Source of the DNA: Reticulascus tulasneorum
Lineage: Eukaryota > Ascomycota > Sordariomycetes > Glomerellales > Reticulascaceae
Reading direction: 5' to 3'
Assembly (NCBI GenBank): GCA_001557505.1
Contig: LSAX01000011.1
Location: 620,001-684,000 of the forward strand
Length of the DNA stretch: 64,000 bases
Shown: in pieces, positions 33,241 through 43,126 of the stretch
Numbering within the stretch: the first letter of the stretch is position 1
Layout of the letters: the number at the start of each line of letters is the position of its first letter
The notes under the pieces: model-generated
The model's database searches: none
Told to the model about the DNA's origin: nothing
The model's input: only the letters and a program-made list of their open reading frames with translations
Program-made: the position numbers and the translations under genes

Positions 33241-35079
33241 ATGTCCTATCATAGTTTCTCTTCTAATGGCCAGCCTGCCTACCTTGCCTTCTATCCAGGG
33301 CAGTCCGGCTATGGTCCTAACGCCGTCTCCCATTCCGAGGAGGCAATCGACTTGAATATGCAATCTGTGATCGACCCAGACCTACGAATGTCCTCGCCAG
33401 CACAGTACGACATGGCTTGGGACCCCTCTCAAACTCACCAGATGCAACAGTTTATCAAGGCCCCAGCGACTGCCTTCTTCGCTCCCGCTCCTCAAATGCA
33501 TCCACTGCAGACCAACTTCTCCCACCAGCACTATCAATCAGCTCCCCTCCCGCCAGTCTCTCAGGGCCGACACGGCTCTCCTTTCTCGCAGCAACTCTCT
33601 TCCACAAGCAGCGGTTCCCTTAGCCCACCGACGGAGAGCGACGTCTTGCCATCCACTCCTCCAGATGTGACAGCGATGTCGCCATACCTACCCTATACGC
33701 AACACCACGAAAGATTGCCTCTACATTCGCGCATCGACTTCGCTTGCATGCAGCCAGGCAACGCTTGCGTCAATCCTCATGATGTGAATCCTCAAGATAT
33801 GTTCGATAGTGTGACAAACATGGAACTCGATAGAAGCCTCAGCTTCAGCAGCAGCACCGACACTCAGTATGATGGCGAATCACACGCAAACGCTTCTCTT
33901 AATAGTACTGAATTTTTCCCGCGCCACATGAGCCCCGAGGAGGACGTGCAATCTCCTATCAAAGAAGAAATCCACGTCCGCCAGCCGATGCCATCCATCG
34001 TGACATTGTACCCGGACCCAGAGGTTGATGAAGACATTCCCTCGGAGTTGGAGATTAATGTGAAGGTCCAACTCGACGATGACGACACGGAATGGAAACC
34101 GAAGACCGGCGGCAAGAAGCGAACTCGGGGTGGATCAGTCAAAGGGCAACAACCTGTTGGTAACAAGGCCGTCAACAGCAACCAGAGAAAGAGAGCAAGA
34201 ACAGACGGTAACACGATCGGAGTCGCTACCAGCAAGACGAACGCGTCGGCCTCGAGCTCTTCGAAAGGCAAATTCCCATGCACAGACTGCAAGAATCAAG
34301 TCACGTTCGGGGACGAAAACGGGCTACAGAAGCATGTGAAGCAACAGCACACTCGACCGTTCGTCTGTGTCTTCAAGTATGCCGGATGCGCCTCGACATT
34401 CGCCAGCAAAAACGAATGGAAGCGTCATGTAGTTTCCCAGCACCTAGTGCTACAATATTGGCTATGCACACAGGGTGCTTGTGCCAAAGTCACCACTACC
34501 TCTACCAGCACCTCGCGACGAGGTTCAACCTCGTCCTCGAACACCACCGCTCCATCACTCCCCAACGGGGCCATTTTCAACCGCAAAGACCTTTATACCC
34601 AGCACGTCCGCCGGATGCACGTTCCGCCTACGGTGCGAAAGGCAATCAAGCAGAAGAAACCAACACCTGAGTGGGACGACCATCTGAAGACCCTGCAGGA
34701 CGAGGCAAAGCGTGAGCGATGCAGCTTGCCGACTTTCATGCAGTGTCCCGCGGAGGACTGCACGTCCGAGTTCACGGGCACCAACGCGTGGGATGATCGC
34801 ATGGAGCATGTTGCGCGACATCTGGATAAAGCCGTCGACCCTAATGTCGAAGAGCCAATGGTCCAATTTGGTGGTGACGATGATATTACATTGACAAACT
34901 GGGCTGCGAGCCCGGAGGTCTGCGTCGTCAGGAGAACAGCCGGCGGCCAGTGGGAGCTGCGCAATCCGCTCAGACCCGACGGAAGCTCCAGCGGGAGTGG
35001 AAGTGGAAGCAGTTCAGTCTCCAGGAAAGACGCCCATGGAGAGAGCTCTGATGTTGACGCTGAGGGCGAAGACGAGTAG
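33241..35079 (+). CDS. C2H2 zinc-finger protein, single exon
   Basis: The frame is 612 codons long from the ATG at 33241, in good context (TTTCACCATGTCC); an in-frame GTG at 33208 only lengthens the open frame and is not taken as the start. Residues 1-340 are Gln/Ser/Pro-rich and probably disordered, with an acidic patch (LDDDDTEWK) and basic clusters (GGKKRTRGG, NQRKRARTDG) that may target the nucleus. Fingers follow: FPCTDC with KHVKQQH, then FVCVFKYAGCASTFASKNEW with RHVVSQH, a third Cys/His unit split by a Ser/Thr-rich insert and ending QHVRRMH, and a fourth (MQCPAEDC to HVARH). This order matches the second finger block of the gene at 23766. The C-terminus is Gly/Ser-rich and ends acidic. 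It is likely a nuclear regulator; target unknown. Confidence 0.85.
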   Translation: MSYHSFSSNGQPAYLAFYPGQSGYGPNAVSHSEEAIDLNMQSVIDPDLRMSSPAQYDMAWDPSQTHQMQQFIKAPATAFFAPAPQMHPLQTNFSHQHYQSAPLPPVSQGRHGSPFSQQLSSTSSGSLSPPTESDVLPSTPPDVTAMSPYLPYTQHHERLPLHSRIDFACMQPGNACVNPHDVNPQDMFDSVTNMELDRSLSFSSSTDTQYDGESHANASLNSTEFFPRHMSPEEDVQSPIKEEIHVRQPMPSIVTLYPDPEVDEDIPSELEINVKVQLDDDDTEWKPKTGGKKRTRGGSVKGQQPVGNKAVNSNQRKRARTDGNTIGVATSKTNASASSSSKGKFPCTDCKNQVTFGDENGLQKHVKQQHTRPFVCVFKYAGCASTFASKNEWKRHVVSQHLVLQYWLCTQGACAKVTTTSTSTSRRGSTSSSNTTAPSLPNGAIFNRKDLYTQHVRRMHVPPTVRKAIKQKKPTPEWDDHLKTLQDEAKRERCSLPTFMQCPAEDCTSEFTGTNAWDDRMEHVARHLDKAVDPNVEEPMVQFGGDDDITLTNWAASPEVCVVRRTAGGQWELRNPLRPDGSSSGSGSGSSSVSRKDAHGESSDVDAEGEDE

Positions 35080-36267
35080 TCCTACTTTCATGGCGTACGA
35101 GGTTGGTGTCTGCAGCTGACTCTCAATCACTTTTCACGTCTACAAAGGGAACCGGTTTCGTTTCTTGGGAGTTGTATATGGCGTTTCTTACTCAGAAAAA
35201 TTCGGCTTAAAAATGCGTTGTGATACCTACTTTGTTTCCTCTCATGTTTTATGGAGGCACTTTTTCTTTCTTCTTGTAGTACTTTGGACCGGCCATAATG
35301 ATCAAACAGAGCGATGGTGGACAGGATAGACCTTGGATGGCAAAGATAAATAAGCATGATAGCTATGACTTTCACGATTCTACAACAAAACATTGTCACA
35401 TAACCGCTCCTTCGGATCCATATCTTGAGTATAAATAGCCTGCATCACGGCTTTGGGGGCCATGGCTTGCTCCAGAGAATCGACTCCGCATATTCCGACT
35501 ATAACACAATGACCTGCATCGAATCCCAGCAGAAGATGAGCCCATTTCTGGCGTTTTCGGCCCCCAATTCCCCTCATTGCTGAGTCTCTTGACATAATGA
35601 AACAGAGCCTCAGCCTCGGTGCGCCTTTTTGCCGATGACACCATTTCTGAGATATCAAAATGCCCCCAAAACGGGGTAGCTATCACTTCGCATTGCACTG
35701 CCACCCACCAACACTTTGTGCTACACCACATCACGACACACTAGCACGGGCAAAGCACAGCACTGCACTGCACAACACCGCACAACACCACACGCACCGA
35801 ATTGCTGTGCTACGTGGGGGAGGAGACAGCGCCACAATGCTAGTGTACCTATTAGCCATGGGGGATGAATTGGATGCCGCACCACTCCCTCCCTCCCTCC
35901 CCCAACAACCGATGAGTGAGTTTTTTGTCTCGGAGCCCCACCAGAAGTGTCTCTCGCGAAAAGTAGGGGAATGGGCGACAGATGCTAAAAGCGTCAACGA
36001 ATAGGTTGAATGGTGCGAACATCGGACCCAATCATGTCACTTGCGGGGTGGCAGCCAATCGACCTGCAGATTTGTCACATTTTCCCTCCGCCTCATCTTT
36101 CGACGCACCCAGCGGTGTGTTTTATTTTCCCCCATGCTCCTTTTCGTCGGAAACCTGCGCGGATTTATGAATAGAAAGTTACATCATCGTCGCCGTTCGC
36201 CGGTGAAAGACGAGCCTTGTTTGTTACCGCCAACGTGCGTGAGCAGGGCAGGCAGGGCAAAAAAGTG
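35080..36267. other. Intergenic, 1.2 kb
   Basis: No gene recognised. It contains CA-rich low-complexity sequence at 35757-35800 and CCCT repeats at about 35886-35900, consistent with the promoter of the next gene. Confidence 0.5.
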
Positions 36268-37623
36268 ATGGCTGAGGAGAACGCGGGGCTCCGCGGGGCA
36301 CAGCCGGCTCCGGTGCCGAGTTCCGTACTCAGCGAAACGACGTTCGGCATGGGCGAGTTGTCCGAGATCCTCGAGGATGCGGGATTGCAGGACAGAAAAG
36401 AGGAAGAGAAGGATGGGCAGCTACCACGGCGAGATGGGAACAGTGTCGATGGGCTCATGCCTCCAGTGGTGATGAGTTGCGCAGTTGGTAACGATGCGCC
36501 GGCTGGGGCTGAAACGCCTCCAGCAGCTGTTGTTGCCGCAGAATCTCCACAGCCGCTGGTAGAACTTCCAGAGGATTTCGAGTCAAAGCCAGGGCCAGCT
36601 TCAACTCAGCAAACCAACAGCCTTGCGGAGGAGGAAAAGTTTGCGGTCAATGAAAACAGACTGTCGAGGTCTGACGCCAGCAGCGAAGTTCTCCCAAGTT
36701 GTCTTGTAGAGGAGACCACGAGCAAACCTTTACTTACGAACCAGGCCGGTACTGAAAACAAGCCTCAAGAACCGCCAGCAACGCCGCAAGCATCCGTTCC
36801 GCCAACTCATCAACCTCCTGCCATGGGCGAGTCAGGTTGGGAGAAAAACCCCGATCGACCGCCGCAGAAACTGCCGATCAGATTCAAGGACTGTGTGGGG
36901 AGGAACTTCTTGTTCCCTTGGAAGAAAGCGAAGACATGGAAGGTGAGATGCTTCTTGGTGGTGGCCTGGAAAGAGGGCAGCGGTTCGTCGAGACATAAAT
37001 GGACTGACTTACAGCGATGCTAGGGTGCCAAGGCTCTTATCAACTCGGCCTTTTTGCATGTTGATGTGCTTGGCCCGCATGTGCTGGCAGGTCATTACGA
37101 TCTGATAGCCCACCGGGTCTGGGCGGCCAGTGACTCGGGAGCCGTAAACCCTGAGCTGGCCAGCTTTCAACACATGCCCCAACCTGCTCCGCCAAGCCCT
37201 CAGCCCGCCACAACCCTTGCATCCGAAAGCAGTGCTTCACCACCTCCGACATCAACCCTTCCGGCCCTGACACTAAATACCCCGGGTGGACCGCCGCCTC
37301 TGGTCCAAGCCCTTACAAACAACAGCGCTATCATCCTGCCCGAGCTCTGGGACGACATTGTCGAGCCTGGCATGATGATATCCATGCACATGTGGCCTAT
37401 GAATCCACCTATCGAACCTAACCAACCCCACGTGGCTCCGCCATCAATGGGGCGTGGAGGGTACGCGCCGCAGCCACCACCGGGGTGGCCGAACTCCGGC
37501 CACGGAGCACCTCCTCCGCCGCCGCAGTGGATGGGAGGGCCGCGGTCTAGACGAGGGCCAGTTATTGTTGTAGACGTGCCGCCTCCCAGGGCGAAGACCA
37601 GGAAGAGGCAGGATGGATTATGA
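36268..37623 (+). CDS. Fungal ubiquitin-like-domain (ULD-type) protein
   Basis: Two exons, 36268-36942 and 37024-37623, joined over an 81-bp intron (donor GTGAGA, branch TGAC, acceptor TGCTAG), give 424 residues. The ATG at 36268 is the first in frame; upstream the frame continues only from a TTG. About the first 200 residues are acidic and Pro/Glu/Ser-rich. The fold begins near residue 203 with PIRFKDCVGRNFLFPW, continues across the intron with AKALINSAFLHVDVLGPHV and GHYDLIA, and ends near 328-350 with IILPELWDDIVEPGMMISMH and MWPM. These are the strands of the mould ubiquitin-like domain. A Pro/Thr-rich insert of about 65 residues separates the halves. The C-terminus is Pro/Gly-rich and ends basic. 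Function unknown in this family. Confidence 0.8.
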
Positions 37624-38389
37624 CACAAGGAGAGAAGCATTAGGTTTCACCAGTCCGTTGAGAAGTCGAGTGAGCTGGATTTCCTTTGTGACTTTGTATT
37701 TGGAGTCCCAGGGTTTCTGGTGTTTTTGCGCATCCTTGATTCGGAAGGCAGGCTTGGGTTTGCAGTGAGTTAGGCTAGGTTCATGATGTACGTTTTTTCC
37801 CGTCGCTGAGCGACGACACGAAAGATTGGCTCTTCGCTTGAAGATATATGATACACGAGTATATACGGCAAACAGCTGACATTGTATGATGAGAAACTCC
37901 ACGACTATGGGTTGACCGCTAAGAACTTTTTCGTGCATGCTCCAACGTAACCCCTGATTGTTCAGAAGGGGGGCGGGCTGACTACAAGTGCTAAAAGTTA
38001 CCCCGCCAGGATGGATACGAAGCTACCAAATGAAACCACCCCGCTTCCTTTCAGCTGCCGAAGCCATGATGCCACAGAGCTGCTGTAACCCGGCGATACG
38101 AGGAATTGAATCTAGCTTCTTTGTTGAGGTGCCAAAAAGAAGTCGCCGAGTCGACCGAGAAGCACCCTAGCGTCTCTCACAAACACATTTCCCCCATATT
38201 CATAGTTGATTGTCGTGCTGAGCTCTGCAGAGGAGCTGTCCCTCTCCCATCGGTACTACGCCATCTCTTTCATCAAGCGAGTCTGCACCAGTGAAGGATC
38301 TCGACACCCAAGGTATTTCCTCTAGAGCAACGAAATATAAAAACGCTCAGACAAATCCTCCACGAGATTTTCCAACGAAAATAGCAAAG
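37624..38389. other. Intergenic, 0.8 kb
   Basis: Between two plus-strand genes; nothing beyond the presumed 3' end of the first and promoter of the second. Confidence 0.5.
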
Positions 38390-40030
38390 ATGGACTCCTT
38401 CGCAGCTCTCAAGCGTCGCACGACCGACCTCCTCCAGTCCATTCCTCAGAACCTCCCTGCGTTGCCCAGCAAGAACAAGTCACCTCCCGTACTCAAGGGC
38501 ACCTGGGAGAAGATCGATGTCCCGCCATACCCACGCTCGTCTCACACCATCAATGTCGTTTCCGGGGTAGCCTATATCTTCGGCGGCGAGGTCGACCCCC
38601 GCCAGCCGGTTGACAATGCCATGCACGTCGTCACCTTGCCCTTCAGCAGTGCAGGGTCGGATTGCGTCACAATCAAGGCACAGGCCACAAAGCAGTATAA
38701 CCCACCTGCTGAGACTCAACCGCAGGAGGAAGGCGTCACAGACACTGTGGGTGGTGAAGGTCAGGAAAAGGATATGGATGATGTCCCGCTTGCGTCCCCA
38801 CCCACTGTGGAAGCGCGCTTCGAAGGCATGGAAGATACCTTCCAGGGCAAGGGCAAGGGCCTTGCTGGCCCAGAAAGTCCGGCCCTAGGCGACGTACCTG
38901 AACCTCGGGTGGGCCATGCCACGGCTGTTATTGGAAGCCGCATCTTCCTTTTCGGTGGCCGTGGTGGCGTCGACATGCAGCCCCTCGACGAAGGCGGCCG
39001 AGTATGGGTCTTCGAGACCCGAACCCACACCTGGAGTTTCCTGGACCCTGTGTCGCCTGGCGCTGGCCTGACTCTTTCTCCAACCCCGGCGCCGAGAAGC
39101 TATCACTCGGCTGCAGCCACAGAGCGGCCCCGGGACTTCGCACCGAAAGTCAAGCGAGCGGGGACCTGGAGGCAGTGGGCAGCTGGCGACAGTGCTGAGG
39201 TCGGCATCCCGCAGGCGCCAATCGTTGGCTATGTGGCTGCGAAGGCTGTTGACGAGGATGAGGATGGCTACGGGACCTTCTTCATACATGCCGGGTGTTT
39301 GGCGGACAAGCAGCGAACCAATGATCTCTGGGCATTCGACGTTCGAAGTCGGGTCTGGACCGAACTGCCTGCTGCACCCAGCCCTGCACGCGGTGGCACC
39401 GCGATCTGTGTTAGCAAGAGCAGGCTTTTCAGATATGGCGGATTTGACGGCACGTCTGAGTTAGGCGGAAGCCTAGATTTCATCCACCTGGAGGTTGATA
39501 GCTTCGACGACGGTGTCTCCAAGGGAGAGATCGGGGTCTACGCACGAAGCGGATGGCAAAGCATCCTCCAGGGAGCCGACGTCGGCCAAGAAGAGATCCA
39601 ACTGATTGCAAGCCAAGTATGGCCTGGCTACCGAAGTGTCGCCGGCCTCGAGGCAGTCACGACCGGTGCCGGACGAGAATATATACTCCTGATCATGGGC
39701 GAGCGGGACCCAAGCCCGGATGGCCATGCCGGAGCCGGCAGAATGTGGGACGACATATGGGCGTATCAGGTCCCGCCGCTGGGCATGACTGGTGCGAGCG
39801 TGAGGGATGCGATGTTGCAAGCCATGGGCCGGCCGACTGGCGAGGGCAAGTGGACCAAGGTAGAGATGGGGCCGCATGATGACGACAATGATGATGGGGA
39901 GCCTGTGCCGCGCGGCTGGATGGCCACGGCGGCGATGAACGATGTCGAGGAGAACGGGGTTGTGCTTTGGGGTGGGTTAAGCTCTGATAACAAGAGGCTT
40001 GCCGACGGATGGATCCTGAGATTGGGCTAA
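38390..40030 (+). CDS. Kelch-repeat beta-propeller protein
   Basis: A 546-residue intronless frame from the ATG at 38390 (AGCAAAGATGGAC). An in-frame GTG 99 bases earlier is ignored. Kelch units are visible: RSSHTINVVSGVAYIFGGE, then PRVGHATAVIGSRIFLFGGR ending in a W-x-F strand, PRSYHSAAAT with FFIHAGC and NDLWAFDVRSRVWTEL, ARGGTAICVSKSRLFRYGGF, and PRGWMATAAMNDVEENGVV closing with LWGG. The unit order suggests a six-bladed propeller. A long acidic, Gln/Glu-rich loop separates blades one and two. Such propellers bind other proteins; no catalytic motif is visible. There is no signal peptide or membrane segment, so it is likely cytosolic. Single-propeller kelch proteins of this length are widespread in moulds without assigned role. 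Confidence 0.85.
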   Translation: MDSFAALKRRTTDLLQSIPQNLPALPSKNKSPPVLKGTWEKIDVPPYPRSSHTINVVSGVAYIFGGEVDPRQPVDNAMHVVTLPFSSAGSDCVTIKAQATKQYNPPAETQPQEEGVTDTVGGEGQEKDMDDVPLASPPTVEARFEGMEDTFQGKGKGLAGPESPALGDVPEPRVGHATAVIGSRIFLFGGRGGVDMQPLDEGGRVWVFETRTHTWSFLDPVSPGAGLTLSPTPAPRSYHSAAATERPRDFAPKVKRAGTWRQWAAGDSAEVGIPQAPIVGYVAAKAVDEDEDGYGTFFIHAGCLADKQRTNDLWAFDVRSRVWTELPAAPSPARGGTAICVSKSRLFRYGGFDGTSELGGSLDFIHLEVDSFDDGVSKGEIGVYARSGWQSILQGADVGQEEIQLIASQVWPGYRSVAGLEAVTTGAGREYILLIMGERDPSPDGHAGAGRMWDDIWAYQVPPLGMTGASVRDAMLQAMGRPTGEGKWTKVEMGPHDDDNDDGEPVPRGWMATAAMNDVEENGVVLWGGLSSDNKRLADGWILRLG

Positions 40031-40193
40031 GTCCTGTGATGGACTTGTATAGTAACTGGAAATGATTCTACGCGGCAAATGATTTCACTCGAGGTTCTAT
40101 AGAAAAAAAGACACTGAAAATGGATCTCTATTCATGGATTCCGAATACAACGTTATGTACATGCCCACTTCTGTGCCATTGCCTCTTCATCAT

Positions 40194-41215
40194 CTACAAA
40201 TCGCTCCTCGTAGTCTCCGCGCCCCACGGCTCGGCCGTCAAATTCGTCAGGCCGGCACTATTCTCGCATGTATCACGGCCGGTGAGGGGGCCCGGCTTCG
40301 GCGCCGCCTTTGCGCTCTTGCCGACGGCAGTGGCGCTCTCCTTCAGGGCAGTAAGCAGTGACTTTACTGTCTCGGGGGTGAGGTCCTCGTAGTAGTCGTC
40401 GTTAATCTGGATCATTGGCGCGTTTACGCAGGCTCCGAGGCACTCGACTTCGATGAAGCTGAAGAGCCCGTCCTTGGAGATTTCGCCTTGCTTGATGCCG
40501 AGGTGCTCGGTGATTGCTTTGACGATCACGTCGCTGCCGCACCCGCCTAGTTGACAGGGTGTCTTGTCGTTGTTAGCTTGGCTCACTTTCAATCCTTTCT
40601 TACCAATACACATCTGGATGCAATGGGCAAGAAATATTCTGGAAAATACTCACAGTCGTGCATGCCTGGATGAAGAATTTGCCCACCGGTGTTCGGTTAT
40701 ACATGGTGTAGAAGGAGGCCACTTCGTAGACTCGCATCGGGGGCATCTCGAGATAGCGGGCCACCTCGTTCATCACGCTGATGCTGGTGAAGCCATGCTG
40801 GCGCTGGCCGAGGTCTAGCAGAGGCATGACGGCTGCTTTCTTGTATTGCGGCGGGTAGCGCTTGAGGATCTCGGCGATGATGGCCTCATTTTGCTGGCTG
40901 AACTTGAAAGGGACATCGGTGTTGTTTTCGGGAGAATCGCGATGCTGTGCCACTGTTTAGCTTCCTGACATTGATGATATTGTCATCTCGAGCAGTCTAT
41001 TCAGCAAGGGATCATCCTCAAATGGTACCCGTCGCCAATTGGTCTATGATTGCCCGGATTCGAGATGCTCAGGGACGGGGCGGAGGACGTACCACTGCGA
41101 GGGTTTCGCTCGGCTTTCGCGCTGTGACGGAGAACGCACGAGTTTGCGGCCTTGCTGTCCGGTATGCTGATCGGAAGACCGACCTGAATAGGAGGGGAGT
41201 GAGTTTTGACGCCAT
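40194..41215 (-). CDS. nuo-24: NADH:ubiquinone oxidoreductase 24 kDa subunit (complex I, NDUFV2/NuoE)
   Basis: Three exons on the minus strand, 41215-41093, 40944-40654 and 40562-40194, give 260 residues. Introns are 148 and 91 bp (donors GTACGT and GTGAGT; acceptors GGCACAG and GACAAG, with AGCTAAC before the latter). The protein holds the N1a [2Fe-2S] cluster of the complex I matrix arm. The ligands are visible as C136-x4-C141 (CTT joined across intron 2 to [11 protein letters not shown]) and C179-x3-C183 (CLGACVNAP). The first 35 residues are Arg-rich without acids, a mitochondrial presequence. An ATG 54 bases upstream is in frame but would add a Pro-rich stretch before this presequence. 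The divergent neighbour starts 473 bp away. Confidence 0.93.
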
Positions 41216-41688
41216 GGCGAGGACTGTGTTGCTCAATGGCGATGAGGGAGGTGCAGGAGCTGTCGGCATCGAAGGTCAAAGTCGTCAGAGCTGCTTGGAA
41301 TATGAAATGTGGTGATTGGCCGGCCGGCTAATATTCGGATATGGGGCACGGCAATTTTGCTGGTTACTCGTCCACTGTATTTCAGGGGATTCTTGAGGCT
41401 TACATCCCTTTCGCAGTTCGGACTGGGTCTTTTTTAGTCACCCGCTTGCGTGACTAAAATTAAATTTAAGGGCCCGAAGGTTGGGGGCCTTCATGTACAC
41501 AGACCCGGCGGCCGCCACCATAAGACGCGGTGCCCGCAATCTGCGTTGACAGATCCTCATTGCCAGGCTATGCGACCTGCTGGGGGTATAAGTAAAGAGG
41601 CCAATTCGGCCGGCCAGAAAATGAGAGAGAGGGGATATGCCTGGCAAAGCAGCTGCTTTGGACGCTACGCCTTGCTCAATCTGGAAAG
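41216..41688. promoter_or_regulatory. Divergent promoter, nuo-24 / FAD oxidase
   Basis: A 473-bp region between two start codons facing away from each other. It contains GGCCGGC elements near 41320 and 41610 but no site I can assign. Confidence 0.45.
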
Positions 41689-43126
41689 ATGAGGGTAGCA
41701 GTGTTTTGGCTTGCTTCTGCCGCACTCTGTTCTAGCCTCCTTGTTGACGGCGATGAGGATGGCCCGTCGGTTATCATTGCTGGCGGAGGCACAATTGGGC
41801 TTTCCACCGCCTGGCACTTGGCTCAGTCTCCCAAAAGATATTCAAGCATCATAATCCTCGACCCCTTTTCCCAGCCGGCCTATCCATCGGCGGGCTACGA
41901 TATCAACAAGATCGTCCGGACCGACTATCCACAAGCCATTCTGGCACAAATTGCACAGGAAGCTGTTGACATCTGGAACACAAGCCCCATCTTCAAAGAT
42001 GTTTGGCACAACACGGGCTATGTTGTCGGGACCTTCGAATCGGCACCATATAAGTCATGGAACACCTTGATGAACAACACCATAAAGTACACCGACGCCT
42101 CTGAACTGGAAATCTTTGGAATCAATGCAACCGATGTATACGAAGAGCGCTGGCCGTACTTCTTCGAGGACGGGCCGCCCCCTAGCTTCATCAGCGGTTT
42201 TAATGGCATCGCCGGCTGGGTTGATGCTGCTGACGCACAGAAAGCTCTGGCAGATCATCTCTCGAAGGACAAACGGGTTCACTTCATCTCCGGGCCCAGA
42301 GGAACCGTGAAAAATCTGGTCAAGTGCGGTAGCAAGGTCGTCGGCGTCGAGACGGTGGACACACATGTACACAAGGCGGACATCGTCGTTATCGCCATGG
42401 GCGCTTGGTCCAACGACATCATCGACTTCGGGCAACAGGCCGCGCCGGGTTTTTCTTTTGTGACCAAGATCGAGCTAGATGAGGAAGAATACGAGCAGCT
42501 GAAAGACATCCCGGTGGTCAGCATTGAAGGCCCAGGTAACCTCGATTCGCAGGTTGCTGGCTACTTCTTCCCTCCCAACAAGGATCGCCTCTTGAAAATA
42601 GTAGCGAAAGTGTGAGTTACCTTGATCAACTGTAATCACATTGTCAGGCGCTACGCTAACGCATATCCACAGAAAAGGTCATTTGAGGTATGCCTATTAC
42701 GACAGCGAAGGAAACTTCACTACTGTGCTGCCAAAGGATGCCCATGAGCCATTGGGTATGCTCACTATGCAGGATGTCGTCGACTATCGACAATTGATTC
42801 GTATTTGGCTGCCCCAACTCGGAAGTAAGCCATTTACACAGAGCAATGCCTGCTGGGATCTTGCAACTTTCGATGCGTATTGGATAATCGGACCGCATCC
42901 CAGTAGCCCCGAGAATCTGTTTATAGCAACCGGTGGGAATGGACACACCTTCAAGAATTTGCCAAATGTCGGCAAATATGTGGTGCAGTCAATTGAAGGC
43001 ACACTGGCCCCTGAGCTGGTAGAGGCATTCAGATGGAGGCCGGATAGGGCAGTCGGCCCTACTCCGCAGCTTCCTCTCGATTTCAGCAAAGTTGAGGTGT
43101 TTGTGAAAGATGGCGAAGAGCCGTGA
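41689..43126 (+). CDS. Secreted-looking FAD oxidase of the amadoriase/sarcosine oxidase (DAO) family
   Basis: Two exons, 41689-42611 and 42673-43126, over a 61-bp intron (donor GTGAGT, branch GCTAACG, acceptor CACAG), give 458 residues. The N-terminus MRVAVFWLASAALCSS looks like a signal peptide. The Rossmann FAD-binding turn follows (VIIAGGGTIGLSTAWHLA). Cys368 in SNACWDLATFDAYW is placed like the Cys that holds FAD covalently in fructosyl-amine and sarcosine oxidases, and GGNGHTFKNLPNVGKYV is the C-terminal FAD-binding signature of that group. The expected reaction is oxidation of a secondary or glycated amine with O2 to give H2O2; the substrate cannot be read from the sequence. A secretory leader is unusual, since fungal amadoriases are usually intracellular or peroxisomal. 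There is no C-terminal SKL. Confidence 0.85.

Noticed and set aside
36217..36267. Longer form of the ubiquitin-like-domain protein
   Set aside because: The extension begins with TTG, not ATG.
37200..37640. Minus-strand Gly-rich frame of 146 codons
   Set aside because: It is the complement of the Pro-rich region of the ubiquitin-like-domain gene.
38885..39289. Antisense 134-codon frame
   Set aside because: Shadow of the kelch gene.
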